NCBI GenBank assembly: GCA_037127255.1
Contig: JBANSL010000020.1
Span: 54,969,098 to 55,033,097 of the forward strand
DNA from: Persicaria tinctoria
Lineage: Eukaryota > Streptophyta > Magnoliopsida > Caryophyllales > Polygonaceae
Reading direction: 5' to 3'
DNA length: 64,000 bases
The stretch's first letter is position 1. Every line of letters starts with the position of its first letter. Of this stretch, positions 1-11,312 are shown piece after piece. The translations under genes and the position numbers were made by a program. The notes beneath the pieces are model-generated. The model was not told the DNA's origin. It saw nothing but the letters and a program-made list of their open reading frames with translations, and searched no databases.

Positions 1-260
1 AAAATAAAATAATCAAGAGCTATTTTAGGAAATAGCCCATATAGGGCAACTTTACCTGCTCTTTTATTGGACAACTTTATTTAGCTCTGTATTTGCTAAC
101 CTCTTAAGAGGTGTTGTCGTTCTGAGACTGTGTGGGCGTTAAATTGGGGGTCATACCAAGAGAGAATTTTTGTGGGAACTGATCGGTGATTCACGTTTTA
201 GCTAGGGTTTTGGGAGGTCCTCGATAGGTTGTCCGTAGTGAAAGGGGGTAAAACCTAACG

Positions 261-1662
261 ATGAATCCATTGACGCTGGTGAAGCGAATTCAGAAATTGA
301 ACTCAAGAGAAGCCGATTTAGGCATCTCAGAGGATGCTTCTTGGCACGCCAAGTACAGGGACTCCGCCTACGTCTTCGTCGGCGGCATACCCTACGACCT
401 CACCGAAGGCGATCTTCTCGCCATCTTCGCTCAGTGAGTCTCTCTCCGCTTTTCTATTGATTTATCAGTGCTCATAAATTTCTGTTTCCGAATGCTAATT
501 TTCTGGCTGAATTTATGATTGGAAGATTTTGATTGTTTATGCTCGGATCGATTCTCTTGCTGAATTTATGATTGGAAAATTTCTGGCTGTTCTTAGAAAG
601 TAGAAAAACAATCTCTGATCGATTCTCTTGCTGAATTTTCGATGCTAGGTGTGGAGAGGTTGTTGATGTCAATCTCGTAAGAGACAAGGCATCGGGAAAA
701 TCAAAAGGATTTGCATTTATTGCATATGAGGATCAGAGGAGTACAAATCTCGCTGTAGATAACCTAAATGCTGCCCAGATCCTGGGCCGAACTATAAGAG
801 TGGATCACGTAAGCAAGTATAAGAAGAAAGAGGAAGAGGACGAGGAAACTGAGAGACAAATGAGGGAGGAAAGGGGTGTATGTCGCGCCTTCCAGAGAGG
901 TGAATGCACTCGTGGAGCTGGATGCAAGTTTTCTCATGATGAACAGGTGAGATCTTCTGCCTTTCGATTAATTGTTTTCAAATTTTTATTTGAGTTCAGT
1001 TTATAGATAGTTTACTTAATGCTAAGATCCTGAATTTATCATTTATCTGAATGTAGAGAGCTGCGAATACTGGATGGGGGCAGGAGGAGGATAGGCGGTC
1101 GAAATGGGGAAATGATAAGTTTCAAGGTGGCGGTAAACCTGAAAAGAAACCAGTTGACATTCCATCCGGACGTGAAAGAGAATCTAGTGCTTCAGTAAAG
1201 CATAAAGCTGGTGATCTTGATGCAAGGAGACCAAGGAGAGATGACGAGATCTATCATAAGGCTGATGGGGTTGATGCAGGGAGACCAGGAAGTAGAGGTG
1301 ATGAGAGCTATCGTAAATCTGATGAGCTTGATGCAGGGAGGTCAAGAAGGAGAGATGATGAGAGCTATCGTAAGCACAATGAAAGCAATTTCACGGATCG
1401 TGATGGAAGGGAGCGAAGCAGGCAAGTAGAAGTTAAGGAAAAGGGAGGCCACAAAGAGTACAGAGATACTAGAGGAACTTATAAAAGTTCTACAAGGGGT
1501 GCTGTGGAGGATTATGAACGGAGAGAAGAGAAGAGACCTAGACATCAAGATACAAAAGAATATCGTCCGAGGGAGAACCGAGATGAGAGGGAGAGGGGTA
1601 AGGATAGGGAGAGGGAGGTGCGCAGTCGAGACAGAGATGACCATCACATATCGCAGAGATAG
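261..1662 (+). CDS. C3H25: RRM plus CCCH zinc-finger splicing protein (RBMX2 / C3H25 type), 358 aa
   Basis: Exons read as 261-433, 649-946 and 1057-1662, all with GT/AG borders and matching phase. The product is 358 residues. Residues about 36-115 form an RRM with RNP2-like VFVGGI and RNP1-like KGFAFIAY. A CCCH finger follows with C136, C144, C150 and H154 (C-X7-C-X5-C-X3-H), then an acidic/basic linker and a long Arg/Asp/Glu/Ser-rich tail ending in SQR. RRM followed by a single CCCH is the layout of the plant C3H25 family, related to animal RBMX2 and yeast Ist3, which act in the activated spliceosome in the nucleus; that role is family knowledge. The start was chosen because MNPLTLVKRIQKLN is the family N-terminus. 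The tail contains three imperfect repeats (1207-1374). No other gene lies close upstream in the window. Confidence 0.93.
1207..1374 (+). repeat. Three in-frame 54-57 bp tandem repeats in the C-terminal tail of the RRM-CCCH gene
   Basis: Units lie at 1207-1260, 1261-1317 and 1318-1374. Each encodes a variant of (L/V)DA-R-rich-DE-Y-(H/R)K. The unit lengths are multiples of three, so copy-number change keeps the frame. Confidence 0.8.
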
Positions 1663-3499
1663 GAAGCTATCGGATAAAGTAGCGGTGTTGGACATGTGTC
1701 GGATAGGAAGTCTTTGTGTGTCAAACTGCAGGCTTGCATCCAGTGTTTTTGGTTCTATGGTAGAGGTAGTTGTATCAAATACATCAGTAAAAGTAACTTG
1801 CAACTGGTTGCCATTTTGGTTTTGTTATTATGTTTAATGTATCGAATTGTAAAATGTGTTGTTGAATCGTATCCTTGTTCAAGAATCGTTTACAGGTCCT
1901 ACAGATGCAATTCCTCCAAATAGCTATCCTTTACCATTCAAGTTTTATGCTTTGGAAGGCCTGATTAAAGCAATGACAATGTGTCAATGCAATCATCTTA
2001 TCCATGGATCAAAAGTTCTTGGTTCTTTATTACAGAAGTCAACAGGTACAAAAATGAACAAAACCCTACTACTAAAGAACCCAAGATTCAGTACTAAAAA
2101 ATTCTCCTTTTTATCTATTACTATGTGATGGTCAAATTAAGGTGAGCCCATGTGAACAAGCATTTCTTCCTTGCTTGAATTTGTCAGCACCTGTTTGGCA
2201 AGAACCTACTCCCTGATGCTTTTGTTCCCTAACACCCAATATGTTATTGTTTTGAAGCTCCGAAGGTGCTTTATTCGGTATGAGATTGTTTCAGGAATTG
2301 GTGACCAACCCAGATAAGGATTTGGTTGAAAATCTTTTCTCAGGTTCACTAAAGTTGATGGCACAACCGCACAAGAGATTCCATTGAAAATTTCCTTGGA
2401 AATCAGAAGACATATACTTGAAAGGATTGGATAAGTATTATGTATCTGCTGATTGTATGTTTTTGTCCTTGAATTTCGGTAACAACTCTATTTATATGTC
2501 AATGTTCTTACTGCTATTAAATCTCAACAGTTTTAGGTGTTTCTGTACTGCTGTTCCTGAATTATACCGGGCAGTAATGCTGTCTCTGAAGCTTCTCTGT
2601 CATCTCTTTCATTCTCGGCTTTTTCACCTGGATGCATTAAATGGGGCTACCCTTCCTGGTTTTACTGCATCTTTTTTCCTGGGGAAAATAGTTATGGCTA
2701 TCAGAGATTGGGATGAGGTTAAACTGGTAAGTAACTCTCACTCGCAGTTGATCTTCTTTGGGTGGAATTGAAGAGTTTCTTCAGAATTAGAGAGCATATT
2801 TATTGATGTTCTCAGGCATCCTGAAAGAGCTGTGTGAGGATACAACACTGCTGATAACATTGGAAAAAAGCTTTAATGCTCAGACCAATAGCTTGAGAAG
2901 TGTATTTTTTTAATCTTTCTCTGCCACCCTAAATATCCATGAAATCTTTGTTTAGGGAAAATATCCATTGAAAAAACAGTTTAATATGCAGATGCTAACT
3001 CCCAGTGTTTCATCAACTTGTGTGTCTGTCACTTAAAATAACCGCAAGGAACTATCTGTATCTGTCAGTCTGTCACTCCATTATCAATGCACTAAAATTC
3101 AGCCTTTCATCCTTGAATTGAATGTATGTCTGTATTAATCTGTTTGCCTATAAATAACACTACACTGTTAAACAGTCAGGTAGAGTTTAAAGATTTTAAT
3201 CATTGTGAACATGAATAGGAATGATGTTCACTGCATTCTCTTATGTAATTCCAGATTCACAATATTGCTGTGTGCAAACTGCGTTAGTGCGTCTTATATT
3301 TTGGCTAAGCGATAATATATTTGCAGAGGAATGGTAATATATTTAATCATTGTGAACATGAATAGGAATGACTATCTTCCATTTTGTTCTATCTTGTGTC
3401 TATTCTTCAATGATCTCTACGATGGCAAGGTTCTGTCTTATTACTTCCTTCCAACTCTTCTTTGACCACAAACACTCTTGATAGCCAAGTAATCATACC
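1663..3499. other. 3' flank of the RRM-CCCH gene, no further gene recognised
   Basis: Moderately AT-rich sequence. The longest open frame (2418-2771) shows no known domain, and codon use and hydrophobic content look like noise. Part is probably 3' UTR. A 30-bp direct repeat occurs at 3195-3224 and 3342-3371. Confidence 0.5.
3195..3371. repeat. Pair of 30-bp direct repeats
   Basis: The 30 bases at 3195-3224 (TTTAATCATTGTGAACATGA onward) recur exactly at 3342-3371, 147 bp apart. Nothing else marks this as a known element. Confidence 0.7.
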
Positions 3500-3801
3500 T
3501 AGGCTTGTCCACGGGTCACGGTTCAACCCGTAACCCGACGAGTTTGGCGGGTCCGGGTCAGGAGGGTCAAGGGTCATGGCGGGTCACGAGTTAGGGTTAG
3601 GGTCGGGGTTCTGAGCAAATGATCCGCCGGGTCGACAATTTTTTTTTTTTGAAAAAGGTTGTTTTTGGGAGAAAAATTAAAAAAAAATGATTTTTTTTTT
3701 TAAATCCGGCCTGTCGACCCATGGGGTCACCTGGATTCGTCGACCCGCCTCCCCACAGGTCCAAGTACGGGTCATGACTTTCTGACCCGTGGACAGGCCT
3801 A
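3500..3801. mobile_element. hAT-type MITE, GGGTC-rich family (copy 1)
   Basis: The left end TAGGCTTGTCCACGGGTCA and the right end TGACCCGTGGACAGGCCTA are inverted repeats with one mismatch. The flanking octamers ATCATACC (3492-3499) and GTCACACC (3802-3809) agree at 6 of 8 bases, as expected for a decayed 8-bp hAT duplication. The interior is rich in GGGTC/GACCC and has no coding capacity. A second copy lies at 13652-13917. Confidence 0.8.
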
Positions 3802-3915
3802 GTCACACCTACACACTGTTGCGTTCCGGTCTCTCCTGCACATTACCAAACTACCGAAACCTCATCTTACACATCTTGTCCTTGATACAAACTACACCTA
3901 CCTTTTAGGCACTAA

Positions 3916-4089
3916 GGGCCTATTTTCTTCCCCTCTTTTTTAAGTGGTGGAAGAGATGGAGGTGGGGAAAAGGAGGTGGAGATGGGGCAAATTCCCCTAC
4001 CTTGGTGAGGGAAGGTAGGGGATGGGGAGGAGATCCACCCCTTTAATGAAGGTGTGGGTGGTGCTGGGGAGGGAGAAGAAAACACGCCC
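3916..4089. mobile_element. PIF/Harbinger (Tourist-like) MITE
   Basis: Ends GGGCCTATTTTCTTCCCC and GGGAGAAGAAAACACGCCC are inverted repeats flanked by TAA on both sides (3913-3915 and 4090-4092). A 3-bp TWA duplication is typical of PIF/Harbinger. The interior is strongly purine-rich (GGTGGAGATGGGG type). Confidence 0.7.
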
Positions 4090-4152
4090 TAATTTGTCAT
4101 AGGAATATGATCTATCTTTTAGGCCTTTAATTAGGTGTAAATTTAGTTAAAA

Positions 4153-5766
4153 CTAGTGTAATACCCGTGCCTTCTTTGATTCTTTTCAAATTGAATATCA
4201 TTTTATATATTTGTATAATACTATATTAATATATACTTGTTTACAATAAAAATAATATGTATAATTGTATAAAGTATATAATTATTATCATTAGGATAAA
4301 ACTAAAAAGTAAAATATAAGATGTCATATAATGATTAAAAAAATTATAAGCACAAGATCGTGCAAATACTTTTGAAGATATGTAGATATATATAACTTAT
4401 TCATTATTTTCATAAGAAATATGGTTAGAAAAAGGGAGAAATAAATAGAGAAAATAAAGATAAGATGGTAAAAAAAAGTGATCTAAAGCGCATCATCTAA
4501 GATGTAAAATAAGAAAGATGGCTAGAAAGAGGGAGAAATAAAAAGTGATTGTAAGTCTTAATTAACTTTTAAATAAGTAAATTGTAAAAAAAAAAACTTT
4601 TTGGCTCTAATTGATTTTTATAATTTACTTTTGAAATCGAATATTCACAAATAAAATATTGGAATTATAATAAGGGACGTTTAGGGTGTATAAAATAAAT
4701 ATATATGTAAAATATTCATTTTGGGGATAACATGTGCAAAAATAATTTCTTCTTAAAATTAATGATGTTTTGATTCTATCTCCAAAAATATTTAAAAAAA
4801 TTCCTTAAAATTTTAAGATGTCTATATTGTATAATAAATGTAAATTTTAAAAAGAAATATTATTTTGAGAATCATTATTTTTTATAGTTAATTTTTATTT
4901 TGACATTTGAATTAAATATTCTTATTCATTCTTGAGTTATCACATTTCAATATATTAGTCAATTTAGTTACATACATATATAAATTTAAGATTATGTAAA
5001 CATTTTATATTTCAAAGATATTTTTTATTTTTAGATATTCTAATTAATTTTTTTTTTTAAAAAGGTTACAAAACAAATTATGGATAACACTCGTATAAAT
5101 ATGTGGACCAATTAATATATGACTTCTGATCATCATGATTAGAGATGACAAAATCTGACTCAACCGAGAAACCCAATCGACTCACCCGAACCTAGACCCG
5201 AACGAAACCCGAAAATCCGGAGTCATCCGTAACCCGAACGTGAGACCGAGCCTGACCCGAATTTGACTCAACTTTGAAATAAACCCGAATACATACAAAA
5301 CCGATCCGATCCAAACCCTATTTGACTCTCAACCCAACCCGATATTCGGAATGATAGTATCCAAAATTGTGGTCCTAATAAATATATAATATTATTGATA
5401 TGAATGACATGTATAAAGAAAGTCGTGATATTAATGAAATAATGATATAAAAGACCACACAGAATGATAATATCAAAAATTATGGTTCGACGTATCAATG
5501 TACATAATATTTTTTATGAAAAAAAGGAAATAAATATATTTAAAATAGATCACAATTTTTTTTATCACAATTTAAAAGATTTTTAAAATATATATTAAAT
5601 CGATATGAAGATATCAATTTAAATAATCTTTGTATGAAAAATAGGAAACAAATAATTCCAGCAATAATATTGACCAATAAGAAAATACCATTTGAATAAA
5701 AAATTCAACTTTAATTGTGGGCGTGACAAATCAGCAAAATGCTAGCAGAATTAGTAATATTATAGA
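4153..5766 (-). mobile_element. Non-autonomous Helitron (minus strand)
   Basis: Read on the minus strand it starts TCTATAATATTACTAA at 5766 beside a (TCTA)n run and ends ...ATTACACTAG at 4153, followed by T. The 5' sequence resembles that of the Helitron at 15616 (the stretch leading to TAAAGTTGAAT versus TAAAAGTTGGAT). The usual 3' hairpin is degenerate. The interior is AT-rich and non-coding, with an ACCCGA-rich insertion near 5140-5345 that resembles the hAT MITE at 57806. Confidence 0.5.
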
Positions 5767-5791
5767 TAGATAGATAGATAGATAGATAGAT
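5763..5791. repeat. (GATA)n microsatellite at the Helitron end
   Basis: Seven GATA units in a row, directly abutting the 5' end of the minus-strand Helitron. Confidence 0.9.
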
Positions 5792-6231
5792 GTGCTCCAA
5801 GAAGGCAATATACTTTATGTTTGTAAATTGAATTATAAAATAACATCGATTGTCATGTCTAATTAAATATTTTAAATTCAATTTTTTTTTTCAATAGACA
5901 ACGTATCGAAATTAAAATAAAATCTTTTTATTAACCATTATTTTGGGTCATTTTTATTGTAATAAAAAAATAGTTACTGTATGTTTTTTTTATACAACTT
6001 TTCATTTCGAAAAAAGGATTTTTTTAACTCCGTCGAAAGTCAAAAAGGGAAAAAAGGAACATACCCTAAGGACTGACCGCCGCAGTCAACAATCCCCAAT
6101 GACATCCACAACCTCCGTCAGGACCGTCACCACCACCAGGTTGATTGGGAGAGAGACTGCGCTCCACGCCATGTTCCTCTTCTCTCTCTAGAAGGTAGGT
6201 TGCAAAAAGGTAGAGCGAGGGAGTCTGAGAG
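5767..6231. other. Promoter and 5' UTR region of the BAC1 gene
   Basis: AT-rich to about 6060, then GC-richer with CT tracts (TTCCTCTTCTCTCTCTAG near 6175) that look like a plant 5' UTR before the ATG at 6232. The short frame at 5943-6191 is not supported as coding. Confidence 0.5.
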
Positions 6232-8892
6232 ATGCCGGAGGCTGATACTGCTAACGGCAATGCCTCATCTGGCTACAAGGACTACGTCGCCGGCTTGCTC
6301 GCCGGTGTCTCTAGTGTCATCATCGGCCATCCCTTCGACACCGTCAAGGTCATTTCCTCATCCTTACTCCTTTCCTTCTCTCCTCTTTTCCATGGCACTT
6401 CAACGTTCACATTACCAGTTTGGACTTCTGCTTCCTCTACCTGAGTCCTTACTTAGTTAGAGCTGCTATCCCGTCGTATTTAAGTTTTCGATTCTTCAAA
6501 TTAATTTTAGGTTTTGAGATTTGGTTGTAGTTCGCTCGATTTTCAGTAATCTGTTCCTATGTAATTTCGATTTGGAGCAATTTTGGATCTGAGTATCCGA
6601 TCTTGAGAAACAGCTGCCTAAGTGACAGGGATGTTAGCTTATTATAGTGCGTAAGCAGATTTTTGGATTTAGGCTTATTGAAAGGAATGCAGTACTCTCT
6701 TGATTAGGATCATCTCAGAGGGTCTCCTACTATTGCAGGTTTTCTGCAATGATGGAATAGATGATTGCCTAGAGTTGCTGTTTTCTGGCTGAGAACTGGT
6801 TGATAAGAACTTGTGCATTTGTTCTAGCACCTTGTTAGAACCTAATATCACTTGCTTTGATCTTAGTTTCCTAATGTGGCACAAGGAAAGGAGTGAGTCT
6901 GCACCATTGATAGGCGAGGCTGGCTATGTTCCACGCATTTCTTCTTTTTAGTTGATGCATTAGCTTGGATCACGCAGAGCTTTGATTTTTTCCCTAACAT
7001 CAATATGTAATGTTGCACTTTTATACCCTCATTCTTGTGTCAGTTATCTTTATCCTACAGAAATTTCATTCCCATGGATTGATGACTTGTATATGGGAAG
7101 GATCACTAATGGAGTTTTTTTTATCTGTTCCAGGTAAAGCTGCAAAAGCACAACACAGATATACATGGGATGAAGTACAGGAATGGGCTGCATTGTGCTG
7201 CTAGGATATTTAAGTATGAAGGGGTATCCTTCTCGAACTACATCTTTGAAGATTATCTATATGAATAATTATTGGGTTATCCCTTTTTGTTCAATATGGA
7301 GTAATGCGCGCTGACCTAGTCGTAATATACCTAAATCTGAATGCAATCTGCTATTACATTGCCTCTGTTTTTAAGGGGCTATTGGGCATTGGCTATCCAA
7401 CATCTTAATAATTGCTTATAAATTAGGAATATGGTTCTATATTATTGTGGATAGGAATGCCTATATGTTTAAACATGCATGCCCTAAAATAAAGGTTAAT
7501 TGGTTTGATTTATTTCTATTTGAGTCCATATGTTTGACTTTGCTGTTATTTGTATTTCATAGTGAGAATTTTGAAATCAACTTCAAATGTTTTTTTTTTT
7601 TTTTTCGTGAATATTGAATTGTGTGATTTAGTTAGTTCTCTTTGTAATAACTGTTTGTCATACTTATTCTTCGTAGGTCAGTGGGCTTTACCGTGGTGCA
7701 ACATCTTCTTTTGTGGGGATGGCTTTTGAAAGTTCTCTTCTTTTTGGCATATATTCCCAAATGAAACAATCTCTCCAGGTAGCTTGCTTCACATACATTA
7801 CTCAACTAAAGTGAATTTGTTATTCTAAAATCAGTGCTTTGGGATGGAATCAGCAGGCTTACTTTAACATTCTTATAGGGAACCCTACAATCTAATGATC
7901 CTGAACCCACTGTCATAATTCCTTCAGCTGCCTTTGGTGGAGCCATAATCAGCTTTATTCTATGCCCGTCCGAGCTAGTGAAGGTAAGTAATTAATTCAT
8001 GCCAGTGGAATTCCAATTTACCCATTTTATTAGGTGTGTGACTGTAAACTTCTGCAGTGTAGGATGCAAGTTCAAGGGACTGATTCATTTGTTCTGAGTT
8101 CGAGCCGGTATGCAGGCCCTGTTGATTGTGTGTTTCAAACTGTAAAAGCAGATGGGGTGAGCAATCTCTCCTTTAGCTTAAAATTGTCCGAAGTGTGTTC
8201 ACCAGCTGAGAATATAAATACAACTGCAGGTTACAGGAATATTTCGGGGAGGTGTTGCAACTTTTATGAGAGAATCTATTGGAAATGCAGTGTTCTTTAG
8301 TGTGTACGAGTATGTCAAGCATGCCATGCAATTACAACTAAAACACTCTTCAAAAGGCCACCAAAACTTGACTGACATGGGAGTTGGCATTGCCAGTGGT
8401 GGTCTTGCTGGTGTTGCTGTACGTATACAAGTTACCAATAGTTCGTTGATAAAACAATGGTCTATTGTTCATTTGTTCCTTTATATGTATTGATTATGTT
8501 CAAGTGGTTATTTTGAAATTTCAGTTTTGGTGTGCTGTTCTACCCTTGGATGTGGCAAAGACTATTATCCAGACTGATCCCGATAGCAGCTGCTTCCGAA
8601 ATCCTTTGCGAGTTCTACACACAGTAAGATTTCTTTATAAATGATCTTGCTCTATTTGCCTACAAATAAAGAAAAAGGAAATTGCCGTGAAATAAAGTGG
8701 GCAAATATTGATTGGCTACCTCATACTAGTCCCTCATTCATACTGGATTTGTTGTAGGTTTACAGGAGGGCTGGATTAAAAGGATGCTATGCAGGTTTAG
8801 GTCCCACAATTTTAAGAGCGTTCCCTGCTAATGCTGCAGCAATTGTCACCTGGGAGTTTGCTATGAAAGTTATGGGGCCCAAGCATGAGTGA
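6232..8892 (+). CDS. BAC1: Mitochondrial basic amino acid carrier (BAC1 type), 311 aa
   Basis: Eight exons: 6232-6348, 7134-7223, 7677-7778, 7879-7983, 8058-8156, 8230-8418, 8525-8623 and 8758-8892. All are whole-codon lengths (phase 0) with GT/AG borders. The 311-residue product has the three mitochondrial carrier signatures PFDTVK (34-39), PSELVK (133-138) and PLDVAK (241-246), each at the end of the first helix of a repeat. The stretches HPFDTVKVKLQKHNT, LYRGATSSF-GMAFESSL, CRMQVQGTDS and AFPANAAAIVTWEF match the plant arginine/ornithine carrier BAC1. Family role: exchange of basic amino acids across the inner mitochondrial membrane, for example during seed arginine mobilisation. No frameshift is seen. 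It converges with the SPL gene downstream. Confidence 0.95.
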
Positions 8893-9525
8893 AGTTTTTT
8901 ACTCCTGAGATTTCTAATCACTCAATCATAATCGTTATGAGCTCGCCTATGCACTTGCCGATCATGGGATTGTTGGTTAAGGGGGTAGTAGTTCATCCGA
9001 ATACGATTCTAGCTCCATAATGATTACCAGATTGAGTGCGAAAGCCATTTATTTGGGTTAAACAAACTCAGATTGTTGATCTCATTTTGAAGCATTTTCA
9101 GATAGTGAATTCATGTATTTACTCTGTTTTTCCTCTGTAGCATGGCTAGAGTAGACTAGACCTCGTTATGGTTTCTTAGCTGGTCATGTTTCCCACAGCT
9201 AAATTGATGAGATTGTGTTGGGCCATTGATCAGAATCTGCTCATTTTGGGTACATTTCCCGTGGTCCAACTGGAAACTGTCACTATCTGGTGAATGAAAA
9301 AGTATGATTAAAACAATTGGTTCTCTTTGAATTGGTTCCTTGCTTTCAGTTTACCTTCTAGTTGCTAACCAGTAAAAAGCACAGTTGATTGCATTCAGAA
9401 CAAAGCTTACACACTCAGTAGTCAGTACAGCATGAGTACTTCCAACTTTGGATTTTATTTTGAAATGACTGACACACTTGTAATGACTGGCACACTTGAA
9501 ATGACTGACACAGGTGAATAGGCGA
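8893..9525. other. Convergent 3' regions of BAC1 and the SPL gene
   Basis: About 700 bp separate the two stop codons. It probably contains both 3' UTRs. The minus-strand frame at 9351-9623 overlaps the SPL 3' UTR and is not considered coding. Confidence 0.6.
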
Positions 9526-9546
9526 TTGACAGAAGACAGAGAGCAT
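9526..9546 (-). promoter_or_regulatory. miR156/157 target site in the SPL 3' UTR
   Basis: The minus strand reads ATGCTCTCTGTCTTCTGTCA followed by A, 58 bases past the SPL stop codon. The usual SPL site is GTGCTCTCTCTCTTCTGTCA, so this copy differs at the first base and at the central base (G for C). Opposite miR157 the central G would form a G:U wobble and all other positions but the first pair. SPL3/4/5-type genes carry this site in the 3' UTR, as here. Confidence 0.8.
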
Positions 9547-9603
9547 CTAGAGGACAGGGAATCCTCTGGCAGGTGGAGCTGCCCATCTGATTCATCCACC
9601 TCC

Positions 9604-10342
9604 TCAGTTTGGGCTTTCCCCATAATTCACCTCCGATGAGGTTCTTCGCCTGCGTTCATTATGCCCTGCCAGCCTCCTTCGGCAGCTCCTCTTGGTATCA
9701 TCAAACTCCGAGACTTCGTGGAACCTACAAGGAATAGCAGATTTCTAAACAGTAAATTAATCTGGAAGCTCAATTGGTCCATTCAGGGGCTTCTCAAATC
9801 ATAGGAATGGCAAAATAATCTTCTGAGTTCCATGGAAATCAATATGCAGGAAAGCATGGGACATTTATAGCAACTCAAATGAGATGATGTGCACCCAGGT
9901 ACCTTCATTTCCGTACACCATTGATAGCATTTGTTGAATCGCTATTCAATACTTGAATCTTTATCAACTCTTATCAGTCCATTATAGGTTACTTGATCAA
10001 GTTGATACTTGATGGTATTGTAAGCATGTTCAAAACTACAGTATAAATTAACACTATGATATGAAAAACCTCAAGACAGAAGCAATTAAATGGGAGATAT
10101 AAAGAGAGAAAGTATAGCTGATCACTAGAGCAATATTAAGGAACTTAAACCATAAAATATAACCTGCTGCATTGCTGGCAGAACCTCTGTTGGAGGCTGG
10201 CCACGATGACCACCGGGGCCTTGGCGTGGAATTCACAGACCTTGTGCCTTCGGTGGTAGCGTTTAGCATCGGTGAGATCTGCAGTGCAGCTCTCTGCTTG
10301 ACAGAATACAATAGTTGATGAGCTTTCATCATATGGCTCCAT
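9604..10342 (-). CDS. SPL3: SBP-box transcription factor, SPL3 type (5' end uncertain)
   Basis: Two exons are clear on the minus strand: 10342(or further)-10164 and 9724-9604, joined within the Arg codon of [13 protein letters not shown], the usual SPL intron position. Counting from the Met at 10342 the product is 99 residues. Zinc site 1 is C14, C19, C36, H39; zinc site 2 is C55, C58, H62, C74. The bipartite nuclear signal [17 protein letters not shown] overlaps the second site. The protein stops soon after the SBP domain, as in SPL3/4/5, which promote phase change and flowering by binding GTAC motifs and are repressed by miR156. Known members have an acidic or basic stretch of some 40-60 residues before the first zinc site. 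Here only about 13 are visible, so an upstream exon spliced at a possible acceptor near 10384 is possible but not found. Confidence 0.85.
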
Positions 10343-10404
10343 AGGTGTACCTTCTTGGTTGCTCTTACCTGAGAGGAAACTTGTAAAATAGAAGCTGAGG
10401 ACCA

Positions 10405-11049
10405 AAGATATATAATATACTTAAAAGCAGTAGCCAGATCAAAGAGATAAAAAAGATGCAGGGGCATTGGAAACAATACAAAGTCTAGTTGTACTGTTTT
10501 GGAGAAAAATTGGTTTTGGTGAATAGAGAGTGCAATAATGTATGGGGGCCATGGACCACAAGCTCCTCAATTATCTACAATTGTTATGCACTTGTTTAAT
10601 CAATTCTGGAAATGGAATGATACATTAATTAATTTAAGCCTTTTAGTTTCTTTATGAGTTTTTAGGGTCATTTGACTCTTGAAGTCCAAATTTGAGGTGG
10701 ATTATGAATAGTTGTGGGGAGTGGTTTTTGTCTTGAAAATATAAAAGAAATTAGTGAAATGGCTGGAAAACTGTTTTTTCATCACATGACAAAAATGGAC
10801 AATATACCATTGGTTGGAAAATCTCATTGCAGGCAAGTTTTGGGAAATTATACTATTTTTTAAATCTTTGAAAGCTCTTACGCTACGTTATCTTAATGTT
10901 TTATGCAAGTTAGTCTTGGAAATTATAAGTGCTTGGATTCTAATGAAACCTAGGAAGTACAATGTCCCTATATATTGAATTATATGTACGTTGAGTTCAA
11001 TTATACCCTTTTCAAATAGGTTTAAAGTTCGAATCCTCTTGAAAATTTA
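10405..11049. other. Upstream region of the SPL gene
   Basis: AT-rich DNA that should contain the SPL promoter and perhaps a missing first exon. No frame with SPL N-terminal features was recognised on the minus strand. Confidence 0.4.
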
Positions 11050-11312
11050 CAGTGTTTGGCAAGTGGGTATTTTAGGGAAGGGGAGGGATTGGAAATTTGA
11101 GAAAGATAAGGGAAGGGAAGAGAAGGGAAAGAATATCACTTTTCTATCAAATTCCACTAATTTGCGTGGTTGTGAAATCCCATGGAATAAGGCAGTTACT
11201 AAAGTTTAAAATCCATCCCATTCCTTCCAATTATCCACCCAAACGTTCAATTCATTTTCCCTTCTATTCCCTTCCTAAAAATCCCATCAAATTCCATCAT
11301 CCAAACGGAGGG
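11050..11312. mobile_element. PIF/Harbinger-like MITE, purine-rich
   Basis: Left end CAGTGTTTGGCAAGTGGGTA and right end CATCATCCAAACGGAGGG are loosely inverted, as are the inner ATTTTAGGGAAGGG and CCCTTCCTAAAAAT. TTA flanks both sides (11047-11049 and 11313-11315). Confidence 0.6.

Noticed and set aside
1342..2128. Overlapping frames at and after the end of the RRM-CCCH gene
   Set aside because: Shadow of exon 3 or non-coding 3' sequence without domain.
9351..9623. 90-codon minus frame [12 protein letters not shown]...
   Set aside because: It overlaps the SPL stop and runs through the 3' UTR in another frame; SPL3-type genes have the miRNA site outside the coding region.
10054..10476. 140-codon minus frame over the SPL exon
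   Set aside because: Wrong frame relative to the SBP zinc ligands.
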